From contig JBBSIC010000005.1 in NCBI GenBank assembly GCA_038232275.1, forward strand, positions 1-64,000: a stretch of DNA of 64,000 bases, in the 5' to 3' direction. The stretch is from DATLGB01 sp038232275. Its GTDB lineage: Bacteria; Actinomycetota; Thermoleophilia; Solirubrobacterales; Solirubrobacteraceae. The notes beneath the pieces were generated by a model, which made no database searches, was not told the origin of the DNA, and saw nothing but the letters and a program-made list of their open reading frames with translations. Position numbers and translations under genes: made by a program. This document shows positions 25,771-35,149 of the stretch, in pieces; positions within the stretch are counted from its first letter, which is position 1; each line of letters starts with the position of its first letter.

Positions 25771-27131
25771 AACGCCGCCTCCTCGCGCCCCAGCTCGGTC
25801 ACGGGCTCCTCGCCGTACATCCACTCGCGGGCGATGCGGTGCCAGTTGCCCTTCGCGCGCAGCTGGCTCATCACCGCGAGCGTGAGCATCTCGACCCGGC
25901 GGCCGAAGATGTGGTCGGCCGGGAGCGACTCGTGGCGCATCTGCCCGAAGTGCTCCGAGCGGGGGTCGCTCATGTCGATCATCACCTGGGTGGCGATCTC
26001 GGGCTCGAGCGCGATCTCCCGGTCCTCGGAGTACCACCAGGTCGCGTCGCGGTACTGGGCGAGCAGCTTGTCCGGTTCGAAGCGGTCCGGGTTTCTCAAC
26101 AGGCCCGTCTCCGTCCAGATCTCGAACAGGCGCTGGGCGTCGCGCTCGGCGCCGGCGCGGGCACAGGCGAGCTCGATGTCGATCAGCTCCTTCGGCATCC
26201 GCTTGAACAGGCCGAAGTCCAGGAACGCCATCGTGCCGTCGTCGCGCAGCAGGAAGTTGCCCGGGTGCGGGTCGCCGGAGAACTGCCGGTGGCGGTACAT
26301 GCACCCGAAGTAGAAGCGGAAGACGATCTCGCCGACGCGATCGCGGGTCGCCTGGTCGGCCGCCTTGACGTCCTCGAACCCCTTGCCCACGACGAGCTCG
26401 TTGACGAGCACGCGCTCGCGGGAAAGGGAGGTGACGACCTCGGGGACCGTGATGAAGGGGTGGCCGCGAAAGATGCGCGCCAGCGCGCGCTGGTTCTGCC
26501 CCTCGAGCTCGTAGTCGAGCTCCTCGTGGATGCGCGCGCGGATCTCCTCCGCGGTGGACCGGACGTCCAGGCCGGGCGCGACGCTCTTCATCAGCCGCAG
26601 GATCATGCCCAGGTTCTGCATGTCCGCCCGCACCGCCGCGGCCACGCCCGGGTACTGGACCTTGACCGCGACGTCGCGCCCGTCGGGGAGCGTGGCGCGG
26701 TAGACCTGGCCGATCGAGGCGGCCGCGATCGGCGTCTCGGAGAAGTCGGCGAAGACGCGGCCGAGGGGCTCGCCCAGCTCCGCCTCGATGACCTTTTTCA
26801 TGTCCTGGAAGCGCACGTTCGGGGCGGCGTCGCGCAGCGCTCCGAGCTTTCTCTGGAACTCCTCGCGGTACTCCTCGGGCACCAGGCCGACGTCGAGGAA
26901 CGACAGCACCTGGCCGAGCTTCATGGCCGCGCCCTTCATCGTCCCGAGCGCGGCGACGATCTGCTCGGCGGCCTCGAGGTGGCGCTTCTCGAGGGCGACC
27001 CTCTTGCCCTCGTCCGAGCGCGCGACGTTCGTGACGCGCGTCCCCACCTGCCGGGCGCCCTGCCCAGCGGCCAGCCGGCCGATCTTGGCCGACCGGGCGA
27101 TGCGCGAGGTGGGTATGCGGTCCTTGGCCAC
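25761..27131 (-). CDS. UbiB/ABC1 family atypical kinase-like protein
   Basis: 456 residues. Carries the family signatures in order: KxGQ motif AMKLGQVLS, Ala-rich nucleotide loop AAASIGQVYRATL, catalytic-type lysine in VAVKVQYPG, ExD segment EELDYELE, SGDPHPGNFLL and LDFGLFKRM. Such proteins act in quinone or lipid metabolism as ATPases. No quinone biosynthesis gene adjoins. The MBL-fold gene stop abuts its ATG directly (27132/27131), indicating an operon with that gene first. Confidence 0.92.
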   Translation of the reverse strand: MAKDRIPTSRIARSAKIGRLAAGQGARQVGTRVTNVARSDEGKRVALEKRHLEAAEQIVAALGTMKGAAMKLGQVLSFLDVGLVPEEYREEFQRKLGALRDAAPNVRFQDMKKVIEAELGEPLGRVFADFSETPIAAASIGQVYRATLPDGRDVAVKVQYPGVAAAVRADMQNLGMILRLMKSVAPGLDVRSTAEEIRARIHEELDYELEGQNQRALARIFRGHPFITVPEVVTSLSRERVLVNELVVGKGFEDVKAADQATRDRVGEIVFRFYFGCMYRHRQFSGDPHPGNFLLRDDGTMAFLDFGLFKRMPKELIDIELACARAGAERDAQRLFEIWTETGLLRNPDRFEPDKLLAQYRDATWWYSEDREIALEPEIATQVMIDMSDPRSEHFGQMRHESLPADHIFGRRVEMLTLAVMSQLRAKGNWHRIAREWMYGEEPVTELGREEAAFYA

Positions 27132-27869
27132 TTACCGGCGCTGCACCTGGGAGCCGCCGACGATGTCGTCGGCGCCGTCCTCCCAGCGGATCCACGCCTT
27201 GTGGCCGCCGTCGTAGTCCGGGCCCCAGAGCACGAGCGTCGCGGGCTTGTCCCAGACCGTCACCGGCTCCTCGCCCTCGGGGTCCTTGCCGGCCCAGACG
27301 CGCGCGAAGGCGTTGCGCTCACGCTCCTCGCCGACGGTGGTCGGGTCGGTGTGGCCGGGGTGGACGACCGTGTCCTCGGGCAGGCCGAGCAGGACCTCGC
27401 TGACGGAGTGCCTGAGGTCTGCGTAGGACGTCGAGCCGGGGGCGCGCACGCCGCCGACCGAGCCCTTGAAGAGCGTGTCGCCGGTGAAGACGTCCGTGCC
27501 GTCGACGAGCAGCGCCAGCATCCCGGAGGTGTGGCCCGGCGTATGCAGGGCCTTGATGTCCAGGCCGCCCGCCTTGATCGTCTCGTCGGGGTGCAGCTCG
27601 CCGGTCACGCCGAGGACCTCCTCGTCGGGGTGGGCGAGGACCTGCAGGTCCGGCCAGCGCTCGAGCAGCGCGCCGAGCTCTGAGACGTGGTCGCCGTGGC
27701 GGGGGGTGAGCAGCACGTGCGTCGGGGTCAGCTCGAGCTCGGCGGCCTTCTCGATCAGCGGGGCCACCGGCCCGCCGGCGTCGACGAAGAACGCCTCGCC
27801 GCCGGGCCCGGCGGCGACCAGGTAGGTGTTCGACAGGTAGTCGGTCCTCATGGAGCGCTCGACGATCAT
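27132..27869 (-). CDS. Metallo-beta-lactamase-fold protein, first metal-site His replaced
   Basis: 245 residues. Glyoxalase-II-like MBL fold: NTYLVAAGPGGEAFFVDAGG, then the metal motif read here as LLTPRHGDHVSE, HTPGHTSGMLALL, FTGDTLFKGSVGG and VHPGHTDPTTVGEE. In normal family members the motif is T-H-x-H-x-D-H; here the first His is Pro, with Arg after it. The other ligands look intact. The C-terminal 60 residues are an extra, acidic, Trp-rich tail (LVLWGPDYDGGHKAWIRWEDG). Upstream partner of the UbiB-like gene. Confidence 0.85.
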   Translation of the reverse strand: MIVERSMRTDYLSNTYLVAAGPGGEAFFVDAGGPVAPLIEKAAELELTPTHVLLTPRHGDHVSELGALLERWPDLQVLAHPDEEVLGVTGELHPDETIKAGGLDIKALHTPGHTSGMLALLVDGTDVFTGDTLFKGSVGGVRAPGSTSYADLRHSVSEVLLGLPEDTVVHPGHTDPTTVGEERERNAFARVWAGKDPEGEEPVTVWDKPATLVLWGPDYDGGHKAWIRWEDGADDIVGGSQVQRR

Positions 27870-27874
27870 GGTCC

Positions 27875-27888
27875 GCAGCGTACGCTGC
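27875..27888. promoter_or_regulatory. 14-base perfect palindrome before the MBL-fold gene
   Basis: GCAGCGTACGCTGC is a perfect palindrome lying 5 bases upstream of the minus-strand ATG at 27869, a position suited to an operator. It adjoins the palindromic stretch 27889-27940, so it could also be part of that repeat. Confidence 0.4.
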
Positions 27889-27940
27889 GGGCAGAGGGCT
27901 TCGCCCCCTTACACTCGCGCTTCGCGGCGAGTCAACCCCC
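27889..27940. repeat. Palindromic REP-like segment between divergent genes
   Basis: Contains GGGCAGAGGGC, GGGC-TTC-GCCC and ACTCGC (27913-27918) paired with GCGAGT (27927-27932) around GCTTCGCG, ending in a C5 run. It shares style (GGGCAGAG, C5 runs, TTC loop) with the elements at 39994, 41634 and 41774 but is not the same unit. Confidence 0.45.
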
Positions 27941-27948
27941 AGGTGGCC

Positions 27949-28326
27949 ATGGAACTCATACATACGTGTTATCGCATTGGCGACATCGACCGCTCCGTCG
28001 CCTTCTACGAGGCGCTCGGCTTCGAGGAGCTGCGGCGCATGGACATCCGCGACGAGGCGATCAACGTCTTCATGGGCCTGCCAGGCGACGGCCCCCGCCT
28101 CGAGCTCACGTACAACCACGGCGTCGATGCATACGAGCTGGGCACCGGCTACAACCACATCGCCGTCACGGTCGACGATCTCGACGCGACCCTCGCGGCC
28201 CTCGCCGAGAAGGGGATCGTGCCCGAGAAGCCGCCCTATTCGGTGCGCGCCGGCGGCTCGCGGATCTGCTTCGTGCGCGACCCGGACGACTATCGCATCG
28301 AGCTCATCGAGCGGCAGGGTAGCTAG
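27949..28326 (+). CDS. gloA: Glyoxalase I-type VOC protein (lactoylglutathione lyase-like)
   Basis: 125 residues, the length of bacterial GloA. Metal ligands are in place: His5 (LIHTCYRI), Glu52 (RLELTYN), His70 (GYNHIAV) and Glu118 (YRIELIE). Typical opening YRIGDIDRSVAFYEALGF. Converts hemithioacetals of methylglyoxal; in actinobacteria the thiol is probably mycothiol, which is inference. ATG 27949 with AGGTGG before it. Divergent from the MBL-fold gene across the palindromic stretch. Confidence 0.9.
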   Translation: MELIHTCYRIGDIDRSVAFYEALGFEELRRMDIRDEAINVFMGLPGDGPRLELTYNHGVDAYELGTGYNHIAVTVDDLDATLAALAEKGIVPEKPPYSVRAGGSRICFVRDPDDYRIELIERQGS

Positions 28327-28408
28327 AGGTTTCCCACATCTACCAGGACCGCCGGGGCGGTGTTACGGTCCGACCTGATTCAACGTTCGATCGGGTGGGG
28401 GTTTGTTC

Positions 28409-29872
28409 ATGGCTCTGGTGACCAACGGCTTCATGACGGTGCGGCGTTCTGTGATCGCGCTGGCCCTCGTGGCGATGGCCGGCGCTTTCGCCGAGCCGGC
28501 GGTCGGTCAGGAGTCCGTCCGCTGCGGAGCGGTCGTCACCAAGAACACCAGGCTGACCGCCGACGTCGGGCCCTGCCCTGCTGTGGGGATCATCGTCGCC
28601 GCCGATGACGTGACGCTCGACCTCAACGACCACAAGGTGACCGGCAATCCCCGGGCTCGCGGCGGCGGTCCCGATGCCGCCGGTGTGCTGTTGCGCGAGG
28701 TCCACGGGTCGACGGTGCGCAACGGCACGGTCAAGGGCTTCGACGCGGGCGTGGTGGTCCAAGGCGGAAGCAGCAACACGGTCAGAGCCATCATCGCTCG
28801 CAACAACCGGAACTACCGCCTCGTCACCGGCCGCAATGCCCTGCCCGAGGACATCGACCCCGAAACGGGCCCGTTCTGTGACCTGGGCGACGGCATCGCC
28901 GTGATCGGCTCGAACGAGAACACGCTGGTGGCCAACGTGGTGGCGGGCAACGGGCCGTACTCGGGCGTGGCGCTGATCGAGCAGTCGAACCGCAACACGC
29001 TCGCGGACAACACGGTCGCCGACAACGACCTCAAAAACCAGCCTCCGAGCGGCGAGCACGGCACCATCTGCGGTGGGGAGTCCTCTCAGATCGGTCCGCT
29101 GGGGCGGTGGACCCAGGACGTCGGGGTGCGCATCGAGGGTCCGGGTGCTCAGCACAACGTAGTCCGGGGCAACCGCATCGTCAGGAACTCGTTGGCCGGC
29201 GTCATGGTGACCGCCTTCGTCACCGATTTCCCGATGGCCAACAACGGCTTCAACCAGATCGTCGGCAACTCGATCTCCAAGACCGGCCTGAGGACCCACG
29301 AGCTCAACGACTTCGGCGACGAGTACCGCGCGTCGGGGATCTACCTGCACAACTCCGGCTCCAGCCACGTCTCGCTGTCCTACGGCAACACCGTGGCCGG
29401 CAACAACTCATCGCACAACTTCGGCGGTGGCATCGAGGTTCTCGGACCGTTCCCCGGCAGCGGCCAGGTGGGTGTCGGTGGGAATGCCATCATCTCAAAC
29501 ACGGCCAACCACAACGTGCTCGACGGCCTCATCCTGGCCGAGGGAACGGTCGACACCAAGGTGTCTCAGAACACGGCGCACGACAACGGCCTTGACCATG
29601 CCCTGATCGCAGCGATCAACGCCCGGGACCCCTATACCGTCTGGGACGGAGTCGACGGGGCCGACAACAGCGTCCACTGCGACCACAACGCGTGGTCGGC
29701 GAACGTGTTCGACACCATCAACCAGAAGTGCGTGAAGGAGAACGGCGGCACCGGCCGGGTCATCGGTCCGATCCCCTTGGCGGCTGCGGTTGCCAACTCC
29801 GCCCTCACGGCACCGAGGAGCGCTGACCGCATGCTGCAGCGCGGCGGCCCCGACGGACCTGATGCCCCCTAG
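28409..29872 (+). CDS. Secreted right-handed parallel beta-helix protein
   Basis: 487 residues. Signal peptide (SVIALALVAMAGAFAEPAVGQ), then a chain of NosD/pectate-lyase-type coils of about 23 residues rich in N-x-x-x-x-N turns (GSSNTVRAIIARNNRN, SNENTLVANVVAGNG, RNTLADNTVADND, NAIISNTANHNVLDG). Residues outside the coils form Cys-containing loops (HGTICGGES). Likely extracellular carbohydrate or cell-surface function; substrate unknown. ATG 28409 preferred over TTG 28403. Confidence 0.88.
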   Translation: MALVTNGFMTVRRSVIALALVAMAGAFAEPAVGQESVRCGAVVTKNTRLTADVGPCPAVGIIVAADDVTLDLNDHKVTGNPRARGGGPDAAGVLLREVHGSTVRNGTVKGFDAGVVVQGGSSNTVRAIIARNNRNYRLVTGRNALPEDIDPETGPFCDLGDGIAVIGSNENTLVANVVAGNGPYSGVALIEQSNRNTLADNTVADNDLKNQPPSGEHGTICGGESSQIGPLGRWTQDVGVRIEGPGAQHNVVRGNRIVRNSLAGVMVTAFVTDFPMANNGFNQIVGNSISKTGLRTHELNDFGDEYRASGIYLHNSGSSHVSLSYGNTVAGNNSSHNFGGGIEVLGPFPGSGQVGVGGNAIISNTANHNVLDGLILAEGTVDTKVSQNTAHDNGLDHALIAAINARDPYTVWDGVDGADNSVHCDHNAWSANVFDTINQKCVKENGGTGRVIGPIPLAAAVANSALTAPRSADRMLQRGGPDGPDAP

Positions 29873-29936
29873 CGGCCCACCACTAGCAACGCGATCCGAC
29901 GCGTGCCGTTGGGAGAATGATTGACCCCTCCCAGTC

Positions 29937-29951
29937 GCGCCCGTCGGGCGC
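29937..29951. terminator. GC hairpin between convergent genes
   Basis: GCGCCC-GTC-GGGCGC is a perfect 6-bp stem with a 3-base loop, between the stop of the + gene at 29872 and the - gene stop at 29970. No T-run. Confidence 0.35.
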
Positions 29952-29969
29952 AAGGTCAGCGAGCCGGAT

Positions 29970-32153
29970 CTAGGAACCCTCGGGGAGCCCGGACAGCGCA
30001 GGCTCGTCGTCCCTCCGACGGAGGACGCCGAACGCCGACGTGTGCAGCCAGCGCTCCAGGTCGACGGCGGGGACCGCCGGGCTGATGTAGTAGCCCTGGG
30101 CCTCGTCGCAGCCGTATTCGATTAGGAGGTCCATCGTCGTCTCGTCCTCGACCCCCTCGGCGACCACCTTCGCACTCAGGTTGTGGGCAAGGTCGATGAT
30201 CGACCGCACGATGACGGCATCGTCCTTGACGGACGCCATCGTCATCACGAACGACTTGTCGGCTTTGATCTCGCTCACGGGAAGTCGTTGGAGATAGACG
30301 AGCGACGAATACCCGGTCCCGAAGTCGTCGATCGACAGCCGCTCGCCCATGCCCTGGAGCTGGTCCACGAGGCCCGGGGCCGCCGTGTCTATCAGGGCGC
30401 TCTCGGTGAGCTCGAGCGTCAGCTCGTCCGGCGGGATCCCCCATGTCTCGGTGAGCTCCGCGACGCGTTCGAACAGGCTGGTCCCTGGGCGCAGGCAGCG
30501 GGCTCCGAGGTTCACGGCCATGGTCAGGTCGTAGCCGGCATCGCGCCAGATCCGCAGCTGGCGCAGAGCTTCGTTGAGCACCCACTCGGTGATCGGGATC
30601 ATCAGATCGTTGCGCTCGACCTCGGGCATGAACTCGTCGGGCATCAGCAACCGCCCGGACGGGTGGTTCCAGCGGATCAGGGCCTCGACGCCGACCGTCT
30701 CCCGCGTCGCGAGGTCGACCTTGGGCTGGTAGTGCAGGACGAGCTCCTCGTGCTCGACGCAGTGGCGGAGGCTGCCGAGCAGCGCCAGCCGGCGCGCGAG
30801 GGCCTCCTCCTGCTCGGCGGCGAACACCGCATAGCCGCTCCCCGCCTGCTTCGCGTCGTACATCGCCAGGTCGGCGCGACGGAGCAGATCGTCGATGGTG
30901 TCGCCGTGCTCGGGATGGAGCGCGATGCCGATGCTCGCTCGCACGTCGATCGAGTGGCCCTTGACGAGGAACGGCGGCTCGAGCGCCTGCTCGATCTTCC
31001 AGGCGACCGACGCCGCGCCGACCAGGTCGGTGCACCCGATCGGCAGGATGCCGAACTCGTCCCCGCCGAGCCGCGCCACCGTGTCCCCGTCGCGCAGGCA
31101 GGCGGCGAGGCGGTCGGCGACGAGCCGCAGCAGCACGTCGCCGTGCTGGTGTCCGAGCGTGTCGTTGACCTGCTTGAAGTCGTCGAGGTCCATCACCAGC
31201 AGGGCCAGGGGCTCGTTCGCTCTCAGCGCTGCGCGGATCGCGTGGTTCACGCGGTCGCCGAAGAGCACGCGGTTGGGAAGCTCGGTCAGGCCGTCGTGCA
31301 GCGCCTGGTAGCGGAGCCGCTCCATGTACGTCTGGCGCTCGGAGATGTCGCGGATGCAGCCGATGTGGATCTCCCGCAGCCCGACTTGCACATCGCTGAG
31401 GTCGAACTCCATCGGGAACGTCGAACCGTCCTTGCGGCATCCCATCAGCTCGGCCGCGCGCCCCGTCCGCTGCTGCTGGGCCAGGATGTGCTGCCGGGCT
31501 TCCTCGTGACTGGCAAACCCGCGGTACTCCGGAGCGAGCATGATCGAGAACGACTGACCGATCGCCTCCTGCTCGGTGTAGCCGAAGAGATGGCTCGCGG
31601 CGCGGTTGAACGACTCGATGACCCCCTCGTCACCGACCGTGACGATCCCGTCCGCGACGTACTCGAGCACGGTCCGCGTGCGTGCCTCGCTGAGCCTCGT
31701 GACGTCGCTCAGGGACTGCTCCAGATCCTGCGACTTCAAGAAGAGCTCCACGAACACCGAGACCTTCGCCCGCAGGATGCCCGCATCCAGTGGCGCGAAG
31801 ATGAAGTCGGCCGCGCCACTGGCGTACGCGAGCGGGATCTGCGCCTCTTCCCTGGCGTGTGCGGTGAGGAAGATGATCGGGGTGTGCTCGGACTCCTTGC
31901 GCATGCGGATGAACCTGGCCGTCTCGTAGCCATCCATGCCCGGCATCTGGACGTCCATCAGGATGGCGGCGAACGTCTGGGTCATCGCCGCTCGCAGCGC
32001 CGCCTCGCCGGAATCGACCGCGATCACGGTGGGGCCGAGCGGATCGAGGATCGACGTGATCGCCAGCCGGTTGGCGGGATCGTCGTCGACCAGGAGGATC
32101 CTCGCGGCCGACGCGGGCGTCGGCGAGTCGCGCGAGATGCGGCCGACCGACAT
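29970..32153 (-). CDS. Response regulator-PAS-GGDEF-EAL cyclic-di-GMP protein
   Basis: 727 residues, cytoplasmic. REC domain residues 19-140 (LLVDDDPANR; phospho-acceptor in LMDVQMPGMDGYE near residue 66), PAS near 155-285 (EYVADGIVTVGDEGVIE), GGDEF near 300-455 with intact RLGGDEFGIL and an upstream RDGD inhibitory I-site, and EAL near 475-720 with VGVEALIRW and DDFGTGYSSL. Both synthesis and hydrolysis motifs look intact. Its ATG shares a base with the stop of the hybrid kinase gene (TGATG at 32153), so it is translationally coupled and almost certainly the kinase's output. Confidence 0.94.
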   Translation of the reverse strand: MSVGRISRDSPTPASAARILLVDDDPANRLAITSILDPLGPTVIAVDSGEAALRAAMTQTFAAILMDVQMPGMDGYETARFIRMRKESEHTPIIFLTAHAREEAQIPLAYASGAADFIFAPLDAGILRAKVSVFVELFLKSQDLEQSLSDVTRLSEARTRTVLEYVADGIVTVGDEGVIESFNRAASHLFGYTEQEAIGQSFSIMLAPEYRGFASHEEARQHILAQQQRTGRAAELMGCRKDGSTFPMEFDLSDVQVGLREIHIGCIRDISERQTYMERLRYQALHDGLTELPNRVLFGDRVNHAIRAALRANEPLALLVMDLDDFKQVNDTLGHQHGDVLLRLVADRLAACLRDGDTVARLGGDEFGILPIGCTDLVGAASVAWKIEQALEPPFLVKGHSIDVRASIGIALHPEHGDTIDDLLRRADLAMYDAKQAGSGYAVFAAEQEEALARRLALLGSLRHCVEHEELVLHYQPKVDLATRETVGVEALIRWNHPSGRLLMPDEFMPEVERNDLMIPITEWVLNEALRQLRIWRDAGYDLTMAVNLGARCLRPGTSLFERVAELTETWGIPPDELTLELTESALIDTAAPGLVDQLQGMGERLSIDDFGTGYSSLVYLQRLPVSEIKADKSFVMTMASVKDDAVIVRSIIDLAHNLSAKVVAEGVEDETTMDLLIEYGCDEAQGYYISPAVPAVDLERWLHTSAFGVLRRRDDEPALSGLPEGS

Positions 32154-35149
32154 CAAGGCCTCGGCGCCACGGCGCCAGCGCTGCGGGGCGTCGCCGGCAA
32201 CCACACCCTCAGGGCCGCCAGCAGCTCCGCCGTGTCGACCGGCTTGGGGATGTAGTCCGACGCGCCCGCCGTGATGCAGCGCTCGCGCTCGCTGCCGACC
32301 ACCTTGCCGGTCACAGCGATGATCGGGATATCGGCGCACCCAGGCCGGCTGCGAATCGCGGCGATCGCCTCGTAGCCGTTCATCACCGGCATCATGATGT
32401 CCATCAGCACGATGTCGATGTCGTTGCGCTCGTCGAAGATCGCGAGGGCGTCCGGGCCGCTCTCTGCCGGGACGACGTTCACCCTTCCGCGCTCCAGAAG
32501 CGCCGTCAGGGCGAAGATGTTGCGGTAGTCGTCGTCGACGATGAGCGCCGTCGTGCCAGCCGCCGAACCGCGATCGAACGCGTCTCCGCCCGTGGGCGTG
32601 GCATCGGCCAAGAAGGGCGGGAAATCCGTGTGTGGCCGGGACTTCGGGACAGGCGCCGGAAGCGGCAGCGGGAGCGCCGCCGCCGGAACGTCGTCACAGT
32701 GCTCCAGCGGGAGGTACACGGTGAAGGTGCTGCCCGTTCCGAGCTCGCTCGTGAGCGTGATCTCGCCGCCGAGCAGGTCGACCAGGTTGCGGCTGATCGA
32801 GAGCCCGAGCCCCGTACCGCCGTGCTGGCGGGCCGTCGACCCGTCAGCTTGCGCGAAGGCCTCGAACATCGCGGGTTGCAGATCCTTCTCGATGCCGATA
32901 CCGGTATCGCGGACGCTGATGGCGATCACCGAGTCTGCCCGCGCGAGGCGCTCGAAGTCCGGGCTCCAGCCGTCCGTACTGAGCTCGAACCGCAGGCCGA
33001 CCTCGCCCTGCTCGGTGAACTTGCAGGCGTTGGACAGCAGGTTCTTGAGCACCTGGCGAAGGCGATGGGGATCCGTGGCCATCGTCGCGGGCAGCCGGTC
33101 GTCGAACTCGACGCGGAACGCCAGTCCCTGCCCCTGCGCCAGGGGATGGAAGCTGTTCACCAGGCTGTCGCGCACGCCGGCCAGCGACAGCTCGCCGATC
33201 TCGAGGTTCACGGTCTTTGACTCGACCTTCGCCAAATCGAGGATGTCGTTGAGGAGCTTGAGCAGGTCCCCGCCCGAGGAGCGGATGACGCTGGCGTACT
33301 GCACCTGGCCCTCGGTGAGGTTTCCCTCCGGGTTGTCCTCGAGCTGTTCGGCCAGGACGAGCAGGCTGTTGAGGGGCGTGCGCAGCTCGTGCGACATGTT
33401 GGCGATGAACTCGGACTTGTACTTCGACGAGACCGACAGCTCGGTGGCCTTCTCCTCGACCAGGCGCTTCGCCTCCTCCACCTCCTGGTACTTGCCTTCG
33501 ATCTCGCTGTTCTTGCCGGCCAGCAGCGTCGCCTGCTCGGCGAGGTCCTCGTTGGAGATCCGCAGCTGCTCCTGCCGGGACTGCAGCTCCTGGGCCTGGG
33601 ACTGCGCCTGCTCGAGCAACTTCTCGGTGACCGACGTGGCGTCGACCGTATTGAGCACCAGGCCGATGCTTTCGGTCAGCTGGTCCAGGAAGGCCTGGTG
33701 CGTCGGGCTGAACGCGGCGAACGACGCGAGCTCGATCACGGCGCGCACCGAACCCTCGAAGAGGATCGGCAGGACGATGATGTTCAGCGGCGGGGACTCG
33801 CCCAGCCCGGAGTTGATCTGGATGTAGTCGGTCGGGACGTCGGTGAGCAGGATGCGCTCCTTTTCCAGCGCGCACTGCCCGACCAGGCCCTCTCCGAGCC
33901 GGAAGAAGTTGCCGAGGTGCTTGCGCTCCTTGTAGCCGTAGCCGGCCTGGAACTGCAGCACCGGCTCCCCGCCGTCGCCCATGTCCCTCAGCGCGTAGAA
34001 GACCCCGTGCTGCGCCGACACCAGCGGCGCCAGCTCGGACAGGACCATGTTGGAGACGGTCGCCAGGTCGCGCTGGCCCTGCAGCATCCTGGTGAAGCGC
34101 TCCAGGTTGGTCTTCAGCCAATCCTGCTCGGTGTTCTGGCGCATGGTCTCGCGCAGGTTGCGGATCATCTCGTTGAGCTTGTCCTTGAGGACGGCGACCT
34201 CGCCGCTGGCCGCCACGCCCACCTGTCGCGTCAGATCCCCCTCGGTCACGGCGGTCGCCACCTCGGCGATCGCGCGCACCTGGTTGGTCAGGTTCGCCGC
34301 GAGCTGGTTCACGTCGTCGGTGAGGTCCTTCCAGACGCCCGCGACCTCCTGGGACTGCGCCTGGCCGCTGAGCTTGCCCTCGACCCCCACCTCGCGCGCC
34401 ACGCGCGACACCTCGCCGGCGAAGCGGTTGAGCTGGTCGACCATCGCGTTGACGGTGTTCTTGAGCTCGAGGAACTCCCCCCGCACGTCGGCGGTGATCT
34501 TCTTCGAGAGGTCCCCGTTGGCGACCGCGGTCGTCACCTCGGCGATGTCGCGGACCTGGCCGGTGAGGTTGCCGGCCATGAGGTTGACGTTGTCGGTCAG
34601 CTCCTTCCATACGCCCCCGACCTCGACCGTATGCGCGGCCGCCTGGCCGAGCTTGCCCTCGGTACCCACCTCTCGGGCGACGCGGGTGACCTCTGAGACG
34701 AAGCCGTTGAGCTGATCGACCATGCCGTTGATCGTGTTCTTGAGCTCGAGCATCTCCCCGTGGACATCGGCGGAGACCTTCTTGCTCAGGTCGCCGTCGG
34801 CCACGGCGCCGATGACGCGCTGCATCTCGTTGCTGGGCTGGACGAGATCCTCGATCAGGCTGTTGACCGACTCGATGCAGTTTCCCCAGACCTGATCGGT
34901 GCCCTTGAAGGACACGCGCTGGGAGAGCTTGCCCTCCTTGCCGACGACGCGGCTGACGCGCTCGAGCTCGCTGCCCAGCGCCTGGTTGGCGCCGATGATC
35001 TCGTTGAGGCCGTCCGCGATCTTGCCTGCGACGCCCGTCCAGTGGACCGGCATGCGCGCGGTGAAGTCACCGGCCTTGACCTGGCTCAGGACGAGGAGCA
35101 GCGTTTCGGGGTCGAAGGTCTCGACGTCGGTGGGGCGGGTGGTCGGCAT
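32153..35149 (-). CDS. Soluble hybrid histidine kinase with tandem HAMP array, GAF and REC
   Basis: 998 residues with no membrane helix. The N-terminal 350 residues hold four HAMP-like repeats (AVADGDLSKKVSADVHGEML, AVANGDLSKKITADVRGEFL, AVTEGDLTRQVGVAASGEV and a first degenerate unit at GDFTARMPVHWTG). A GAF domain follows (about 365-500), then a long coiled coil and HisKA at about residue 585 (IANMSHELRTPLNSL). After this come HATPase boxes (NLLSNACKF, DTGIGIEKDLQ, GGTGLGLSIS) and a C-terminal REC (DIVLMDIMMPVMNGYEA near 913). It would sense a cytosolic signal and drive the coupled c-di-GMP gene. Confidence 0.94.
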   Translation of the reverse strand: MPTTRPTDVETFDPETLLLVLSQVKAGDFTARMPVHWTGVAGKIADGLNEIIGANQALGSELERVSRVVGKEGKLSQRVSFKGTDQVWGNCIESVNSLIEDLVQPSNEMQRVIGAVADGDLSKKVSADVHGEMLELKNTINGMVDQLNGFVSEVTRVAREVGTEGKLGQAAAHTVEVGGVWKELTDNVNLMAGNLTGQVRDIAEVTTAVANGDLSKKITADVRGEFLELKNTVNAMVDQLNRFAGEVSRVAREVGVEGKLSGQAQSQEVAGVWKDLTDDVNQLAANLTNQVRAIAEVATAVTEGDLTRQVGVAASGEVAVLKDKLNEMIRNLRETMRQNTEQDWLKTNLERFTRMLQGQRDLATVSNMVLSELAPLVSAQHGVFYALRDMGDGGEPVLQFQAGYGYKERKHLGNFFRLGEGLVGQCALEKERILLTDVPTDYIQINSGLGESPPLNIIVLPILFEGSVRAVIELASFAAFSPTHQAFLDQLTESIGLVLNTVDATSVTEKLLEQAQSQAQELQSRQEQLRISNEDLAEQATLLAGKNSEIEGKYQEVEEAKRLVEEKATELSVSSKYKSEFIANMSHELRTPLNSLLVLAEQLEDNPEGNLTEGQVQYASVIRSSGGDLLKLLNDILDLAKVESKTVNLEIGELSLAGVRDSLVNSFHPLAQGQGLAFRVEFDDRLPATMATDPHRLRQVLKNLLSNACKFTEQGEVGLRFELSTDGWSPDFERLARADSVIAISVRDTGIGIEKDLQPAMFEAFAQADGSTARQHGGTGLGLSISRNLVDLLGGEITLTSELGTGSTFTVYLPLEHCDDVPAAALPLPLPAPVPKSRPHTDFPPFLADATPTGGDAFDRGSAAGTTALIVDDDYRNIFALTALLERGRVNVVPAESGPDALAIFDERNDIDIVLMDIMMPVMNGYEAIAAIRSRPGCADIPIIAVTGKVVGSERERCITAGASDYIPKPVDTAELLAALRVWLPATPRSAGAVAPRP

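Noticed and set aside
25590..27683. 697-codon open frame opposite the UbiB-like and MBL-fold genes
   Set aside because: Runs across two complete genes on the other strand and the end of pyruvate kinase; no domain or start signal.
30183..32255. 690-codon frame opposite the c-di-GMP gene
   Set aside because: Mirror frame of REC-PAS-GGDEF-EAL; no recognisable motif, no ribosome site.
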